IMG/VR virus record: IMGVR_UViG_3300010413_000085
Span: 1-44,194 of that record
DNA length: 44,194 nucleotides
Source: a virus
Direction: 5' to 3' (one strand)
Both the position numbers and the translations under genes were made by a program. Numbering within the stretch: position 1 is the stretch's first letter; the number at the start of each line of letters is the position of its first letter. Below are positions 26,617 through 35,962 of the stretch, piece after piece. The notes beneath the pieces are model-generated. The model saw nothing but the letters and a program-made list of their open reading frames with translations. It made no database searches and was not told where the DNA came from.

Positions 26617-28634
26617 GGTTGGACTCCCCTGTATTGGGCATTTTCTTCATCTGACTGACCCAATGCCCTCGATACTTCGGTTTTGACTTCGTTCACAATT
26701 CTTCCGAAACCTGCCCGTGCCGAAAGCTGCATAAATCTCGCTGCGGCAGCATCTCTCTGAGCAATCGGAAGATTTACGTCAATGGTTTTTATCAATGCCC
26801 TCATCGTCTCTGGATTCGTAAGTAGGCTTCCAACCTTTCTGAGTCCGATCATCACACCCAAAGACGCCATGGCAGTCATAATCTTGCTGGAAGATCCGGC
26901 AGCTCCCATCGAGGCAGCAATTCCACCTCCAGCAAACGATGCTCCAGGCATCACGGCACGAATGGCAGACCTGAAACCACCCAGAGTCGCCCTTCTTGCA
27001 ATGAATGTTGAAACATCCACAGAACCTTGCTCGCTAGCAATCTGCAAGACGTTCACCAATCGAGACAGATCATTGATCCGGATCCCAGTGTTCTTGAGAG
27101 CCACAGCCATCGATGCGTACTCTCCAGAGCTCTTGTTGAATATTCCGAGTCCGCGTCTCAGGGCATCGATATTCAGGATGGAATCTCGCGGACCAGCACG
27201 TTCTATGGCTGACGTGAATACATCATCGATGTGGGCACGCACAGCTCGATTGAATTCCGGTACACCAACGAGCTTCTTCAGATCCGTCATGGCACGAGGG
27301 CTTCCAGCATCGAAGACGGTCTTGAAGAATGCCTTTGTGTTCGGCTCCGTGGTCGTGAGATCCTCGAATCCGATTCCGAAGATTCTCCTGTCAACGCGAG
27401 TGAACTTTTGAGCTGTCGGCCTCTCGAAAAGGCGGTTCATCGTGAACCAATCCCGGTTGGCCTTCTGAAAGAGATCCTTCACAGCAGGCACGTTGATGTC
27501 ACCTAGATCCAGTTCCAAGGCCTTCTTCATTTCGAAAGCCTTCTTCATCGGAAATCCCTGCTTCCTTGAGAATTCGATGATGTCTTCAAGATCATCTGAA
27601 AGAGCCTGGTATTGCTCTATTCTGAGATCAGGTTCTATCTGGGAAAGCTTCTTCAGGAATGGTGTTAGCTTGTCTTTGACGGCTCTCGGAATCGGGATGT
27701 ATCGAATCCCTTCCTCCGTCTCGATCTCCATTCTCGGCCTGGATCCAGCCATCTCCTCGATGATTTCAGATGCCTTTACCCTGGTATGCTGCATCGGGAT
27801 TCTCGCCCCGGTCTTTCGAGCCAGTTCTATGGAATCCACATATTGCTTGCTGAAGATATTTTTCAGGTGAACGAATTTCCTACGTGCCGCCCTTTTCAGG
27901 TTGACTCCAGCCTGCGCCATCGTCACACTGGGAGCAATTTGACGGACTCGCTTCTCCAGAGCAGTCTCTACGGCAGAAGACTTCGCGACATCGGATTCTC
28001 TGAAGGGTTTGGACAGGAACGGGAACCTCCCGAGTACTTTCCTGAAGAACCGGATCCGCAACTTGTCAGAGATATCCTCGATTCCAAGCGGGATCCCCTC
28101 AGTGTCCGCAGCAGAAGCACGAGTCCTTGCTTGAGCCAAGTCTTCTACAGATCCACCGAAGGCAAACTTCTGGAATGCCCTCTTCACGAGGGGTCTGGCT
28201 GCCTGGGCGGCTCCAGCAAATGCAGCCTCCCAAGCCCCCTCCTTGATTGCTCTCTGGGTAGGGCCGAGTCCGGATAGCTCTGCGTGGCTTAGATTCGGAT
28301 CTGAAACCCCAGGCATGAATTTCTTCGCGGCCAACTCAGTCAGATCTGCAACGAGACTTCCTGCTCCCGCTCCGAGTATTCCTCCAGCGGCTGTACCAAG
28401 TGGGCCAGCTGCCGTTCCGATCACGCCACCTACCGTTGCCCCTCCCCCAACGATCGCAGGACGCCAATCTGCCGTACTTCGGGGAATGAACTTCGATGCA
28501 AATCCACCAGGATCGGAAGAAGCCGCCGAGAACTCAGCCTCGATGATCTTCGATTCCTCGGGAGTGGGGTAGTCTCCGGCAATTTCAACCGGAACGAGCT
28601 GCCCTGTCCTAGGATCTTCCACCTGGATAATCAT
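26613..28634 (-). CDS. Internal virion (ejection) protein, 673 aa
   Basis: The N-terminal region has a Gly/Ala-rich hydrophobic stretch (IVGGGATVGGVIGTAAG, continuing to GAGAGSLVADL) of the kind found in internal virion proteins that insert into the host envelope during ejection. The remainder is a long helical region with many Lys/Arg/Phe residues (ARRKFVHLKNIFSKQYVD, IEYQA-like segments). It overlaps the next virion gene with TGATG. The assignment is by size, composition and place; no enzymatic motif is visible. Confidence 0.7.
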   Translation of the reverse strand: MIIQVEDPRTGQLVPVEIAGDYPTPEESKIIEAEFSAASSDPGGFASKFIPRSTADWRPAIVGGGATVGGVIGTAAGPLGTAAGGILGAGAGSLVADLTELAAKKFMPGVSDPNLSHAELSGLGPTQRAIKEGAWEAAFAGAAQAARPLVKRAFQKFAFGGSVEDLAQARTRASAADTEGIPLGIEDISDKLRIRFFRKVLGRFPFLSKPFRESDVAKSSAVETALEKRVRQIAPSVTMAQAGVNLKRAARRKFVHLKNIFSKQYVDSIELARKTGARIPMQHTRVKASEIIEEMAGSRPRMEIETEEGIRYIPIPRAVKDKLTPFLKKLSQIEPDLRIEQYQALSDDLEDIIEFSRKQGFPMKKAFEMKKALELDLGDINVPAVKDLFQKANRDWFTMNRLFERPTAQKFTRVDRRIFGIGFEDLTTTEPNTKAFFKTVFDAGSPRAMTDLKKLVGVPEFNRAVRAHIDDVFTSAIERAGPRDSILNIDALRRGLGIFNKSSGEYASMAVALKNTGIRINDLSRLVNVLQIASEQGSVDVSTFIARRATLGGFRSAIRAVMPGASFAGGGIAASMGAAGSSSKIMTAMASLGVMIGLRKVGSLLTNPETMRALIKTIDVNLPIAQRDAAAARFMQLSARAGFGRIVNEVKTEVSRALGQSDEENAQYRGVQP

Positions 28635-30304
28635 CAGCGCATTCCCCCTGGGCGACCGCGGGGAGTCGGAAGTGACATGTTCCCCATGGAAGGAGGAAGG
28701 GGTGGCAATGCAGGAGTCTGAGGCATCTGGTTCTTCGGAACCAGCTTCCCGTTCCTGATTACGAATACAGGCGATTGGGCTCCTTCAGCGGCCGGAGGAG
28801 ACGCTCCAGCATTAGGAGGAATCTCAGGATTGTCTCTCGGGCCTTGGATTGGCCCGATCTCACCAGTCGGGAAGGACATCCCGAAATTCTCAGCAGCTCT
28901 CCTCTTGGTCGTCTCCTGCCTTCTTGCAAGGATTTCATCGATCTTGTTCAGCTTCGCGATGAACGCCTTGGGACCTCGGATATCCTTGAAGTTGAAGAGA
29001 TCCTTCATCTCTTCGACGGAACGAACCGTGAGTCTTCCTGTGCCCGTCCTGACTGCACCAGCCATCGCGTAGGCTAGAAGGGTTTGCTCCGCCTCCAGTC
29101 TGGGGACCTTCAGGGTGCTCGGGAGACCGGATTCTGAAGCCAGGCCGGACACGACATTCCCGTTCTTGTCTATGAGCCCAAGCCTGCTCGCATCGGACTT
29201 CGCGATTCCTCCGTGCATGGCGGCTTCCGCGAGAAGAGCCTGCTGCCCCTTCTGGATCAGCTCAAATCCAACGCGGCTGCCTGTGAGGGAGTACATGCTC
29301 TCTGCGATACCGGCTCCAGCCTGGAAGGTATTCAGGACCCGAGCACCGATCCCGGCCGTTTCAGGGCTTTGAGAGATCGTCTGTGCCATAGATCGGATGG
29401 ATAGCCTGGCCTCAGAAATCGAATCGATCGCATCCTGCACATCCATTCTCTGCTTGAGGAATTTCTGCGCTCCACCCCCACCGCTGTCGATCGTGACGGT
29501 TCCGTCTGGACCGATCGTAATGCTCTGCGAATTCCCGCCCGTTGCTAGGGTGATGAGACGAAGTTCCTCCAAATCGGAAGCCTTCCCCTCCGCAGACTTT
29601 CTAGCAAGCCTCTCGAACTCAGTCGTCGTTCCGCTTCCAGCGCGCCGCGCAATGCTTCGGATGTTGTCCGCGTACTGCTCGTTGTCTAGGAATCCGGATC
29701 GTTTCGCGAATAGATTTGTCCTTACGGACTCAGGCAGTTTCTGCTCGGCCTCCATTCTCGCCTTGGCTTCAGCTTCCCTCTGTGCCACCCTGGCAAGAGG
29801 CTCATTCAGGGCAATCTGCCTGGATAGATCCTGAAGCTGAGGAGCGATCTGGTTCGGGTTATTCGGGTCCCTCATCAGGTTTGCAGCTCTCTCCATGATC
29901 TGCTGAGCCGCTGAGAGATCCTGAGGATTCTTGGACGCGAGAAGACTGGGAACCTGACCGAGAGGCCCGGCTACCTCCGCTTCCTTCTGCATCTTCTTCT
30001 TCGACTGCTGGAGAGCAGAGAGCGAATTCCACACGTCAAGCGTCGTGTCGTTCGGAAGGAACTTGCTCAGATCGATGGAGGGGTCCTGGCTCAGCGCCTG
30101 CATTCCCATCTGGAGAATCTGGGCCTGCCGCTGCTGCATCTGCTGCTCTCTGCCCTGCCTCGCAGCAACGATCCGAGGCCCAACTCGTCCCAGATAGGCC
30201 AGCGGATGCGGCCTATACGGGGCAGGCATAGGAGGGTACGCCCTTCCAGAAGACTGCTGGGGAAGGATCGGAGGGGCCGGAACGATCTGGGGTCCGTCTG
30301 CCAC
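28634..30304 (-). CDS. Internal virion or structural protein, 556 aa
   Basis: The N-terminus is Pro/Gln-rich (PPILPQQSSGRAYPPMPAPY) and then helical, with a Gln-rich coiled stretch (REQQMQQRQAQILQMGMQAL) and long helices. The tail end (SFPTGEIGPIQGPRDNPEIP) is flexible. It is placed between two other proposed internal proteins. A part in the ejected core or tail interior is probable, based on size and context only. Confidence 0.65.
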   Translation of the reverse strand: MADGPQIVPAPPILPQQSSGRAYPPMPAPYRPHPLAYLGRVGPRIVAARQGREQQMQQRQAQILQMGMQALSQDPSIDLSKFLPNDTTLDVWNSLSALQQSKKKMQKEAEVAGPLGQVPSLLASKNPQDLSAAQQIMERAANLMRDPNNPNQIAPQLQDLSRQIALNEPLARVAQREAEAKARMEAEQKLPESVRTNLFAKRSGFLDNEQYADNIRSIARRAGSGTTTEFERLARKSAEGKASDLEELRLITLATGGNSQSITIGPDGTVTIDSGGGGAQKFLKQRMDVQDAIDSISEARLSIRSMAQTISQSPETAGIGARVLNTFQAGAGIAESMYSLTGSRVGFELIQKGQQALLAEAAMHGGIAKSDASRLGLIDKNGNVVSGLASESGLPSTLKVPRLEAEQTLLAYAMAGAVRTGTGRLTVRSVEEMKDLFNFKDIRGPKAFIAKLNKIDEILARRQETTKRRAAENFGMSFPTGEIGPIQGPRDNPEIPPNAGASPPAAEGAQSPVFVIRNGKLVPKNQMPQTPALPPLPPSMGNMSLPTPRGRPGGMR

Positions 30305-30321
30305 GATTCATTCTCCTATCG

Positions 30322-31332
30322 CTATCCCATCATCCCACCGATGCCACCAACCAGATCCGCAGCCGCCTGGATGGACTGCGTGTTTGCCTGCTGCTGGCGA
30401 GCCGCAGCATTAGTGGACAGCTCGTACGCCTGGGAGAAGAGCGACGGCTGGACCTGCTGAACGGTCTGCATCGCCGGGACGTTTCCTCCGCCCATCCGGA
30501 TTGCAGCCAGCTGGGCCGCCGTCTGCGTCGGAGCGTTGATGTAGTTCTGGAGCAAGGACGATCCGCTCACGGCAAGGTTCTGCTGTCCGCCGAGCGCATT
30601 CAGGGCGTACTCCAGGGCCATCAGGTCCGCATCCTGGGTTCCTCTGAGACGCGCCTCTTCCAGATCACCCAGAACCCGACCCGGGTTGTAGTTGGCGTAG
30701 TTCGCCTGCATGAGCGCATTCTGCGCCTGCTCGTCCACGCTGCGGTTCAACTCGCGCAGGATCCGGTCCTTCTCCTGCTGCTTGTATGCCTCGATCCCGG
30801 CTGCACTCACGTCAGGCAGGTTGGACATCAGGCTGTAGAGATCCTGGTAGGCTCCCACCTGACCCTTGCGCTGAAGCTCCGCAATCTGGGTCATCTGCCT
30901 CTGGATCTGATCGGCCTGCACCGTGTACTGCTTCTGGGCATCGATCAGCTGTCCGAAGTCCATCCCGATGGCAGCCGCCACGTTGTCGAGCAGGAAGCCC
31001 CTCAACGGGAAATCCGGGGTCTCCCCACGCGCCAGAGCCGCCGAGGCATCCGACATCATCTGGTAGACCTCGGTAATCGTCTCCCGGTCGGCAGGCTTCG
31101 TGTTGAGCCAGGTCGCCAGCGCCTGCGCGAACGGACTGCTCATCATCGTGGTCGCTTGCGAGGGAGGCTGACCGAACCCAAGAAGGGCGTAGTTCGTAGC
31201 CGCACCGAGGAGCGGGTCGGATAGCGGACTTCCCGTTCCTACGGTCACGATGGGGGCATCTTCCTGCCCTCCCAGCATCGTGCCAGCAAATCCAGCGAGT
31301 CCAAGGGTTCCCGCAGCCGGGTCAAGACTCAT
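30322..31332 (-). CDS. Gln/Ala-rich internal virion protein, 336 aa
   Basis: The protein has an N-terminal Gly/Pro segment (AAGTLGLAGFAGTMLGG), long helices, and Gln-rich stretches (QKQYTVQADQIQRQMTQIA, QQEKDRILRELNRSVDEQ). The end (QSIQAAADLVGGIGGMMG) is small and hydrophobic. Short internal proteins of this composition occur with the long ejection proteins of short-tailed phages. It overlaps the GNAT gene by 11 bases. Confidence 0.65.
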   Translation of the reverse strand: MSLDPAAGTLGLAGFAGTMLGGQEDAPIVTVGTGSPLSDPLLGAATNYALLGFGQPPSQATTMMSSPFAQALATWLNTKPADRETITEVYQMMSDASAALARGETPDFPLRGFLLDNVAAAIGMDFGQLIDAQKQYTVQADQIQRQMTQIAELQRKGQVGAYQDLYSLMSNLPDVSAAGIEAYKQQEKDRILRELNRSVDEQAQNALMQANYANYNPGRVLGDLEEARLRGTQDADLMALEYALNALGGQQNLAVSGSSLLQNYINAPTQTAAQLAAIRMGGGNVPAMQTVQQVQPSLFSQAYELSTNAAARQQQANTQSIQAAADLVGGIGGMMG

Positions 31333-31813
31333 GGTCTGTCTCCTCTACCAGCTCGTTGATCTGGATGGATCCAGAGAGGGTCTCGAAGGCGAATCCCTCT
31401 GCAACGAGGCTTGTCCTACCGGGCATGTTCGAGATCAATACCCCGGTGGTCATTGTCTTGAATCCCATCCCTCCAAGGATCTTGAACGCCGCTTCGTATA
31501 GCGCACGGGAGATCCCCATCTCCCGGTACTCCGGCTTGACGTAGATCCCCCAGCTTCGTGCCTGCGGATCGTGCTTGGAGTCGAACGGAGGGTCCGCCAT
31601 CCCTTCCCCCCAGAGCATCACCGCCTTGTCCTCATGGAGAAGAACCACTCCCCTCCTCGCTCCAGTCGTGTAGGCCGAGAAGACGAGCGTGAAGAAGCTG
31701 ATCGTCCTGGGAGTAGGCAGAAGATCCCCACCGCTCCGGGCCTGGTCCTCCAGGTAGTCGAGCCAGAGCCTCAAGAACGTCGGGAAGTCTTCTTTTGTTG
31801 CCTGTCGAATCAT
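31322..31813 (-). CDS. GNAT acetyltransferase
   Basis: This transfers an acetyl group from acetyl-CoA to an amine. The 163-residue protein has a GNAT fold with motif A at SWGIYVKPEYREMGISRALY (the R/Q-x-x-G-x-G/A signature is degenerate) and the following helix FKILGGMGFKTMTTGVL. It ends SNMPGRTSLVAEGFAFE, the usual motif B region. GNATs occur in the tail regions of several short-tailed phages, where they may modify a virion or host protein. The substrate is unknown. Confidence 0.8.
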   Translation of the reverse strand: MIRQATKEDFPTFLRLWLDYLEDQARSGGDLLPTPRTISFFTLVFSAYTTGARRGVVLLHEDKAVMLWGEGMADPPFDSKHDPQARSWGIYVKPEYREMGISRALYEAAFKILGGMGFKTMTTGVLISNMPGRTSLVAEGFAFETLSGSIQINELVEETDHES

Positions 31814-31815
31814 CG

Positions 31816-33273
31816 CTACCTCGGTGGGATCGCCATCACGCGAAGGCTTGAGATAGTGCTCTCACCGTTCGCTTTGATGTCGGTTGTTCCTCCAGTGAAC
31901 TCCACTGCATAAGTACACTCTTCTCCAGCGGTAGGAGATGTGTTCACATAGTTGAGTGCTATGCTAAAATCTCCGTTGGAATTTGTTATAACTGTTGCGC
32001 AAGCACTGCCCTGCGCTACAACGACTGCTCCTCCTCCACAATCCTCTGAAAGCCGTCCATTCATACAGCTTTCCGCCCCACCGTTCGCATCTTTCTCTCC
32101 AGCTACCACTCCTACAACGTCAATCACCCATCCAGAAGTAGGCGGAGTCACAGCCAAATCATCAAGTCCGTCAACATTCTCCCATGTATTTGCGATTGTT
32201 ACATCGTCATCAGTAGAGCTACTATCGAATGCAACTAGAGGTTGGTACGGAGGCATCGGGTCCGCATTGATCTCGTAGACCCCAGCGTTGTCGAAGACGC
32301 AATCCGAGCTGTTGTCCACGGCGAGAAGCTGGATGATAACATCCGTGGGAACCGCATCCGTCTCGAACGTCCCGGAGAGAACCTCCCAAGTTCCGGTTCC
32401 ATCCCCAGACACGACGGTCAGCTCGTTGGTATCCGCACCGGAAGTACCCAAGCTGCACGTATGATCATCCGGGCGCACCCAGACGATCGCGAGGTAGCGG
32501 GTTGCGGCCTTCAGCCCGTCCAGGGTCTGCTGGACTCCCTCGTTCGTGTCCGCCGCCCCGGCAATGACATTGATCCCGTTCCCGTCACCCTGCTCCTCCA
32601 CCTCGATGAGCGCCTCGGATTGCACCGTATCCGCAGCCGAAGCCGTAGCAGACCATCCGTCCCCAACGGTAGGCGTGGTGGAGTTCCAGATGTCGAAGCC
32701 TCCGTTCTGAAGCATGTTGCTCCTACGAATCGGACCATCCGCCCATGAGGTATCCGTGGCCGTTGCCGCCGCTGCGGCCACCGCGCTGGCGCTGATCCCG
32801 ACGGTCAGCTCGTGGATCTTGTACCGGAGCATCGCGATTTCTTCTTCCAGGTTCGTCGCGTTCGTGAGCGCATCGGTCGTCCCGGGAGTGGTCTCCGTGA
32901 TCTGCTCCGCATCGTTCGTCGAGTAATCGTCCACGACATCCGCATCGAGCGCAGCCGGAACGGTTTGGTCGAGCTTCGTGAAGACGATTCCTGCCGCAGC
33001 ATTGATGTCCGCGTTGACAATCGTACCATCCAGGATCTGTCCGCTTGTAATCCCAGCGGTGGGAGACAGATTCGTGCTGTCAATGTTCCCGTCCTGAAGT
33101 GTGTAAAGCGTATTGAAGTCAGCGTTGACCTCGGCAGCGGTGATGACCTGACCTGCCGTGTAATCTGTACTCCCACCTGCCTTCAGGGCACGAGTCTGTA
33201 CCGCGGCGTAAGATCCGATGCAGAAGAGAAAAGAGAGGATGATGAGCCACCCCCATCTATGTACTCGATACAT
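31816..33273 (-). CDS. Tail fibre protein with signal peptide, 485 aa
   Basis: The N-terminus has a signal core (WLIILSFLFCIGSYAAV) after MYRVHRWG. The stretch VITAAEVNADFNTLYTLQDG, with INAAAGIVFTKLD downstream, matches the tail fibre N-terminal pattern seen in many phages. A Thr/Ala-rich coiled region follows (LRYKIHELTVGISASAVAAA), and then beta domains with carbohydrate-binding-like features (NSTTPTVGDGWSATASAADT; TWEVLSGTFETDAVP). A start at 33276 is also open. A signal peptide on such a fibre is unusual. Confidence 0.8.
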   Translation of the reverse strand: MYRVHRWGWLIILSFLFCIGSYAAVQTRALKAGGSTDYTAGQVITAAEVNADFNTLYTLQDGNIDSTNLSPTAGITSGQILDGTIVNADINAAAGIVFTKLDQTVPAALDADVVDDYSTNDAEQITETTPGTTDALTNATNLEEEIAMLRYKIHELTVGISASAVAAAAATATDTSWADGPIRRSNMLQNGGFDIWNSTTPTVGDGWSATASAADTVQSEALIEVEEQGDGNGINVIAGAADTNEGVQQTLDGLKAATRYLAIVWVRPDDHTCSLGTSGADTNELTVVSGDGTGTWEVLSGTFETDAVPTDVIIQLLAVDNSSDCVFDNAGVYEINADPMPPYQPLVAFDSSSTDDDVTIANTWENVDGLDDLAVTPPTSGWVIDVVGVVAGEKDANGGAESCMNGRLSEDCGGGAVVVAQGSACATVITNSNGDFSIALNYVNTSPTAGEECTYAVEFTGGTTDIKANGESTISSLRVMAIPPR

Positions 33274-34939
33274 CACCCGTATCCTCCCCGATCCCCATCA
33301 CCTGATGATCGATCTTGCTGATCTGCCACGGCTCGTCTTCGCCAGGATGGCTGATCTCGAACCCGATGGTTCTTCCCGACCCAGACGCATAAACCTTCTC
33401 GTCTCGAACATGGCTCGTTTCAGACCACACGCCCGATCCCCACACAGCCGCGTCCCACTTTGACCCGCCAAGAGGCTGCATGTTCAGCGGATGCGTGGCG
33501 GACTGCCTCGCTCCGTAGTCGAAGATGGCCCTGAACTGTGGTTTGTAGGAGCCTCCGGGACGCATCGTAATCATCACGTCCCCGAGCCTCTTCGTGACAA
33601 GAGTGGACCCGTAGTCATTGTGAGAGGTTCTCAGCTCGGCCACGTAGATCCCGCTCGTAGAGCCATCCACGCTGATGTCGCTGAATGTACTGGTGGATAG
33701 ATACAGAATGTCCCCGAGATGCGTGGCGATCACGAGCTTCCAGTTGTCCGAGGAATCCCGCATGAACTTCATGTCCTGAATCCGAATCCCGCCTGCCATC
33801 TTCCAGACGTACCAGATTGCATCCTTCGACGTGAGGCTTTCGACGCTCTTCACGTCCAGGCATAGGATCGTGTCGTTGTAGGTATTCGATCCTGTCGGAA
33901 CGGCGAAGAGAACGAACCCGTTCACATGATCGTAGGCGCCAACGATGTACTTCAGGCGAGACCGGTTCAGCGTGTCGAATGTGGGCCGGATCTTCCAGGA
34001 TAGGAACGTGTCCGCTCTCTCTCCATGCTCCTGGCTCTGGCGCAGAGAATGAATCCCCTTGTCCGAGACGTAGATCGCCTCTCCTGAATCGAGCCCTAGG
34101 GAGACATAGGCACGTTGAGAGACGCAACCGTTCGCCACGGCATCGGTGATCGAGAAGTTGTCGTAAGCATTCAGCATCACGGCCTGAAGCGTCTTGTTCC
34201 CAAGGATGATGAGGTAGTCACCCTGGTTGTCCCGGTAGGTTCCGAATCCGGTCGTGAAGTTGTCACCGTAGGCGTTGAATCCAACAGTATTCCCTGTCGC
34301 CCAGCTTGCAGCAGCCGTGGGGTCAGATCCGAGGGTGCAGAAACGTGTGGATGTGGGGTTACAGTCGGCCACCGTGTTCCCCCTGAATCCGTTGGCAAGC
34401 AGGTAGTTCCTCCATGAGATCACGTACTTTGGATACGCATTGCCCGCACTCACAGGAATCGCCAACGCCACGGGAACATTGGCAGGATTCGACGGATCGA
34501 GATGCCAGAAGCTGTCCGTCCCGGCCCCCCCGGCACCCCAGATCAGGTTGTTGTGCTCAGTCATGTGCCAGATGTTGTCCGCAGCAGGAGTGAGCGTCGC
34601 CCCATCCGCGAAGGCAGCGTTGTCCTCGTAATAGACTGCGCACCCCGCGTAGGCGTTTCTCTCCGCGATGCACAGCAGGTATCGGCTTGCATCGAAATTG
34701 CTGCGCCACTCGTAGATTCCCTGGATGGGAACCGCGCCAACTGTCCCACCAGCCACAAGCGCAGTCGCGTAGTCCTCCGTGGCACCGGGCCTCACCGTTC
34801 CAGGACGAGTTCCTACCATCGTCCCGTATCGAGCCACGTTGTTGGCCTTCACGAGATCATTCGGCTGGAGGGCATGGGGGTCTTCATCCTCGTTGAGCCC
34901 TCTGAGCAAGCCGGTCGTCTGGTTCTGGTAGAGACTCAT
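33257..34939 (-). CDS. Tail hub/stabilisation-type protein, 560 aa
   Basis: The N-terminus (SLYQNQTTGLLRGLNEDEDP) leads into a beta-rich body with propeller-like repeats (FDASRYLLCIAERNAYAGC, FNAYGDNFTTGFGTYRDNQG). This is the pattern of tail proteins such as P22 gp10 or T7 gp12-type components that close the portal. It follows the adaptor gene, the usual order. No tail-tube or tape-measure gene precedes it, which supports a short tail. Confidence 0.75.
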   Translation of the reverse strand: MSLYQNQTTGLLRGLNEDEDPHALQPNDLVKANNVARYGTMVGTRPGTVRPGATEDYATALVAGGTVGAVPIQGIYEWRSNFDASRYLLCIAERNAYAGCAVYYEDNAAFADGATLTPAADNIWHMTEHNNLIWGAGGAGTDSFWHLDPSNPANVPVALAIPVSAGNAYPKYVISWRNYLLANGFRGNTVADCNPTSTRFCTLGSDPTAAASWATGNTVGFNAYGDNFTTGFGTYRDNQGDYLIILGNKTLQAVMLNAYDNFSITDAVANGCVSQRAYVSLGLDSGEAIYVSDKGIHSLRQSQEHGERADTFLSWKIRPTFDTLNRSRLKYIVGAYDHVNGFVLFAVPTGSNTYNDTILCLDVKSVESLTSKDAIWYVWKMAGGIRIQDMKFMRDSSDNWKLVIATHLGDILYLSTSTFSDISVDGSTSGIYVAELRTSHNDYGSTLVTKRLGDVMITMRPGGSYKPQFRAIFDYGARQSATHPLNMQPLGGSKWDAAVWGSGVWSETSHVRDEKVYASGSGRTIGFEISHPGEDEPWQISKIDHQVMGIGEDTGDVSST

Positions 34940-35962
34940 CTACGGTGACGGCACCTCCCTAGTCTGCCATCGGTAGTTCGGGTGACGATCCACATGAGCG
35001 CCAACAGGACGCATCACGCGCCTGCGGTTCGGAGCCGCGCGGTCCTCCCTGGATGCAAGCTCCAGATCGATCCGGTACTGCTTGGCTGACGCAGCTGCCC
35101 TCACGGGGTCTGCCTCAATATCAGAGTTCAGACAGTGGTAGAAGGATCGATCGACGATCAGTTGGATGATTCGCTCTGGAACTCCCAGCAGCGTGTCTGT
35201 GGCAGTCGACATATCCGGATGCGCGTACACATAGTCGTAGTACAGAATGTAGTCCGTATCCGGAGCAGGCCGGATCGACATGACCATCCCAGAGTCACCA
35301 CCATCCGTCTCCAGGAGATTGTTGTAGGTATTGGTCCCGGTTCCTCCGATGATGACCGTGTAGGGCTGCCCAGTGCTGTCCGTGACGCGCGGCTCGATCC
35401 GGTCCCAGAAGATCTCCTTCTCGGAGAACTCGACCTGGATGGGCTGCTCCTCATCCCTGACGGATAGAACCTTCTTGACTGTGCTCGGAAGCACGTAATC
35501 GACGCAGAAAAGCTGCCACGTTGCATCCGTAACCGTAATAGATGTCTCGCCAATCCAATAAGGATCGGTATAGAGGGTCAGCCTTCCCAAGTACTTGAGA
35601 GGGTCAACGTAGATCACACGATAGGTCAGGTCTGGATGAAGCGTATCGTTGGAGACCCTGAAACGAGTGATCCTACCGGTCAGGATCGCATTCGCACCGG
35701 CCGCAGCATCGATTACTACATTGTCCGACCCGGCCGCGTGAGTGGTCAGCTCTGTTCCCTCCACAGGGCCCAGGAAGGTTGCGCTGCCATCCGTCCTCTT
35801 GTCGAAGCTCCAGGTCTTGTACCCCAGAACCTCCTTCGTGGACTTGTTGATAAGGCGAATCAGGGCTTGGGTCAGCTGGTCCGTGGCGGAAATCGCCGAG
35901 ATCTGCTCCTCACGCAGAAGAACGCGGAGATCATTGACCATCGTGAGAAGCGTGGATGCCAT
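34940..35962 (-). CDS. Head-tail adaptor/tail tubular A-like protein, 340 aa
   Basis: The helical N-terminus (LLTMVNDLRVLLREEQISAI, LTQALIRLINKSTKEVLGYK) followed by a beta region (YRVIYVDPLKYLGRLTLYTD) and a late helical part is the design of adaptor proteins of short-tailed phages. It would bind the portal and connect it to the tail hub. It ends at the tail hub gene and begins next to the 306-aa gene. The function is inferred from size, fold and gene order. Confidence 0.72.
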   Translation of the reverse strand: MASTLLTMVNDLRVLLREEQISAISATDQLTQALIRLINKSTKEVLGYKTWSFDKRTDGSATFLGPVEGTELTTHAAGSDNVVIDAAAGANAILTGRITRFRVSNDTLHPDLTYRVIYVDPLKYLGRLTLYTDPYWIGETSITVTDATWQLFCVDYVLPSTVKKVLSVRDEEQPIQVEFSEKEIFWDRIEPRVTDSTGQPYTVIIGGTGTNTYNNLLETDGGDSGMVMSIRPAPDTDYILYYDYVYAHPDMSTATDTLLGVPERIIQLIVDRSFYHCLNSDIEADPVRAAASAKQYRIDLELASREDRAAPNRRRVMRPVGAHVDRHPNYRWQTREVPSP

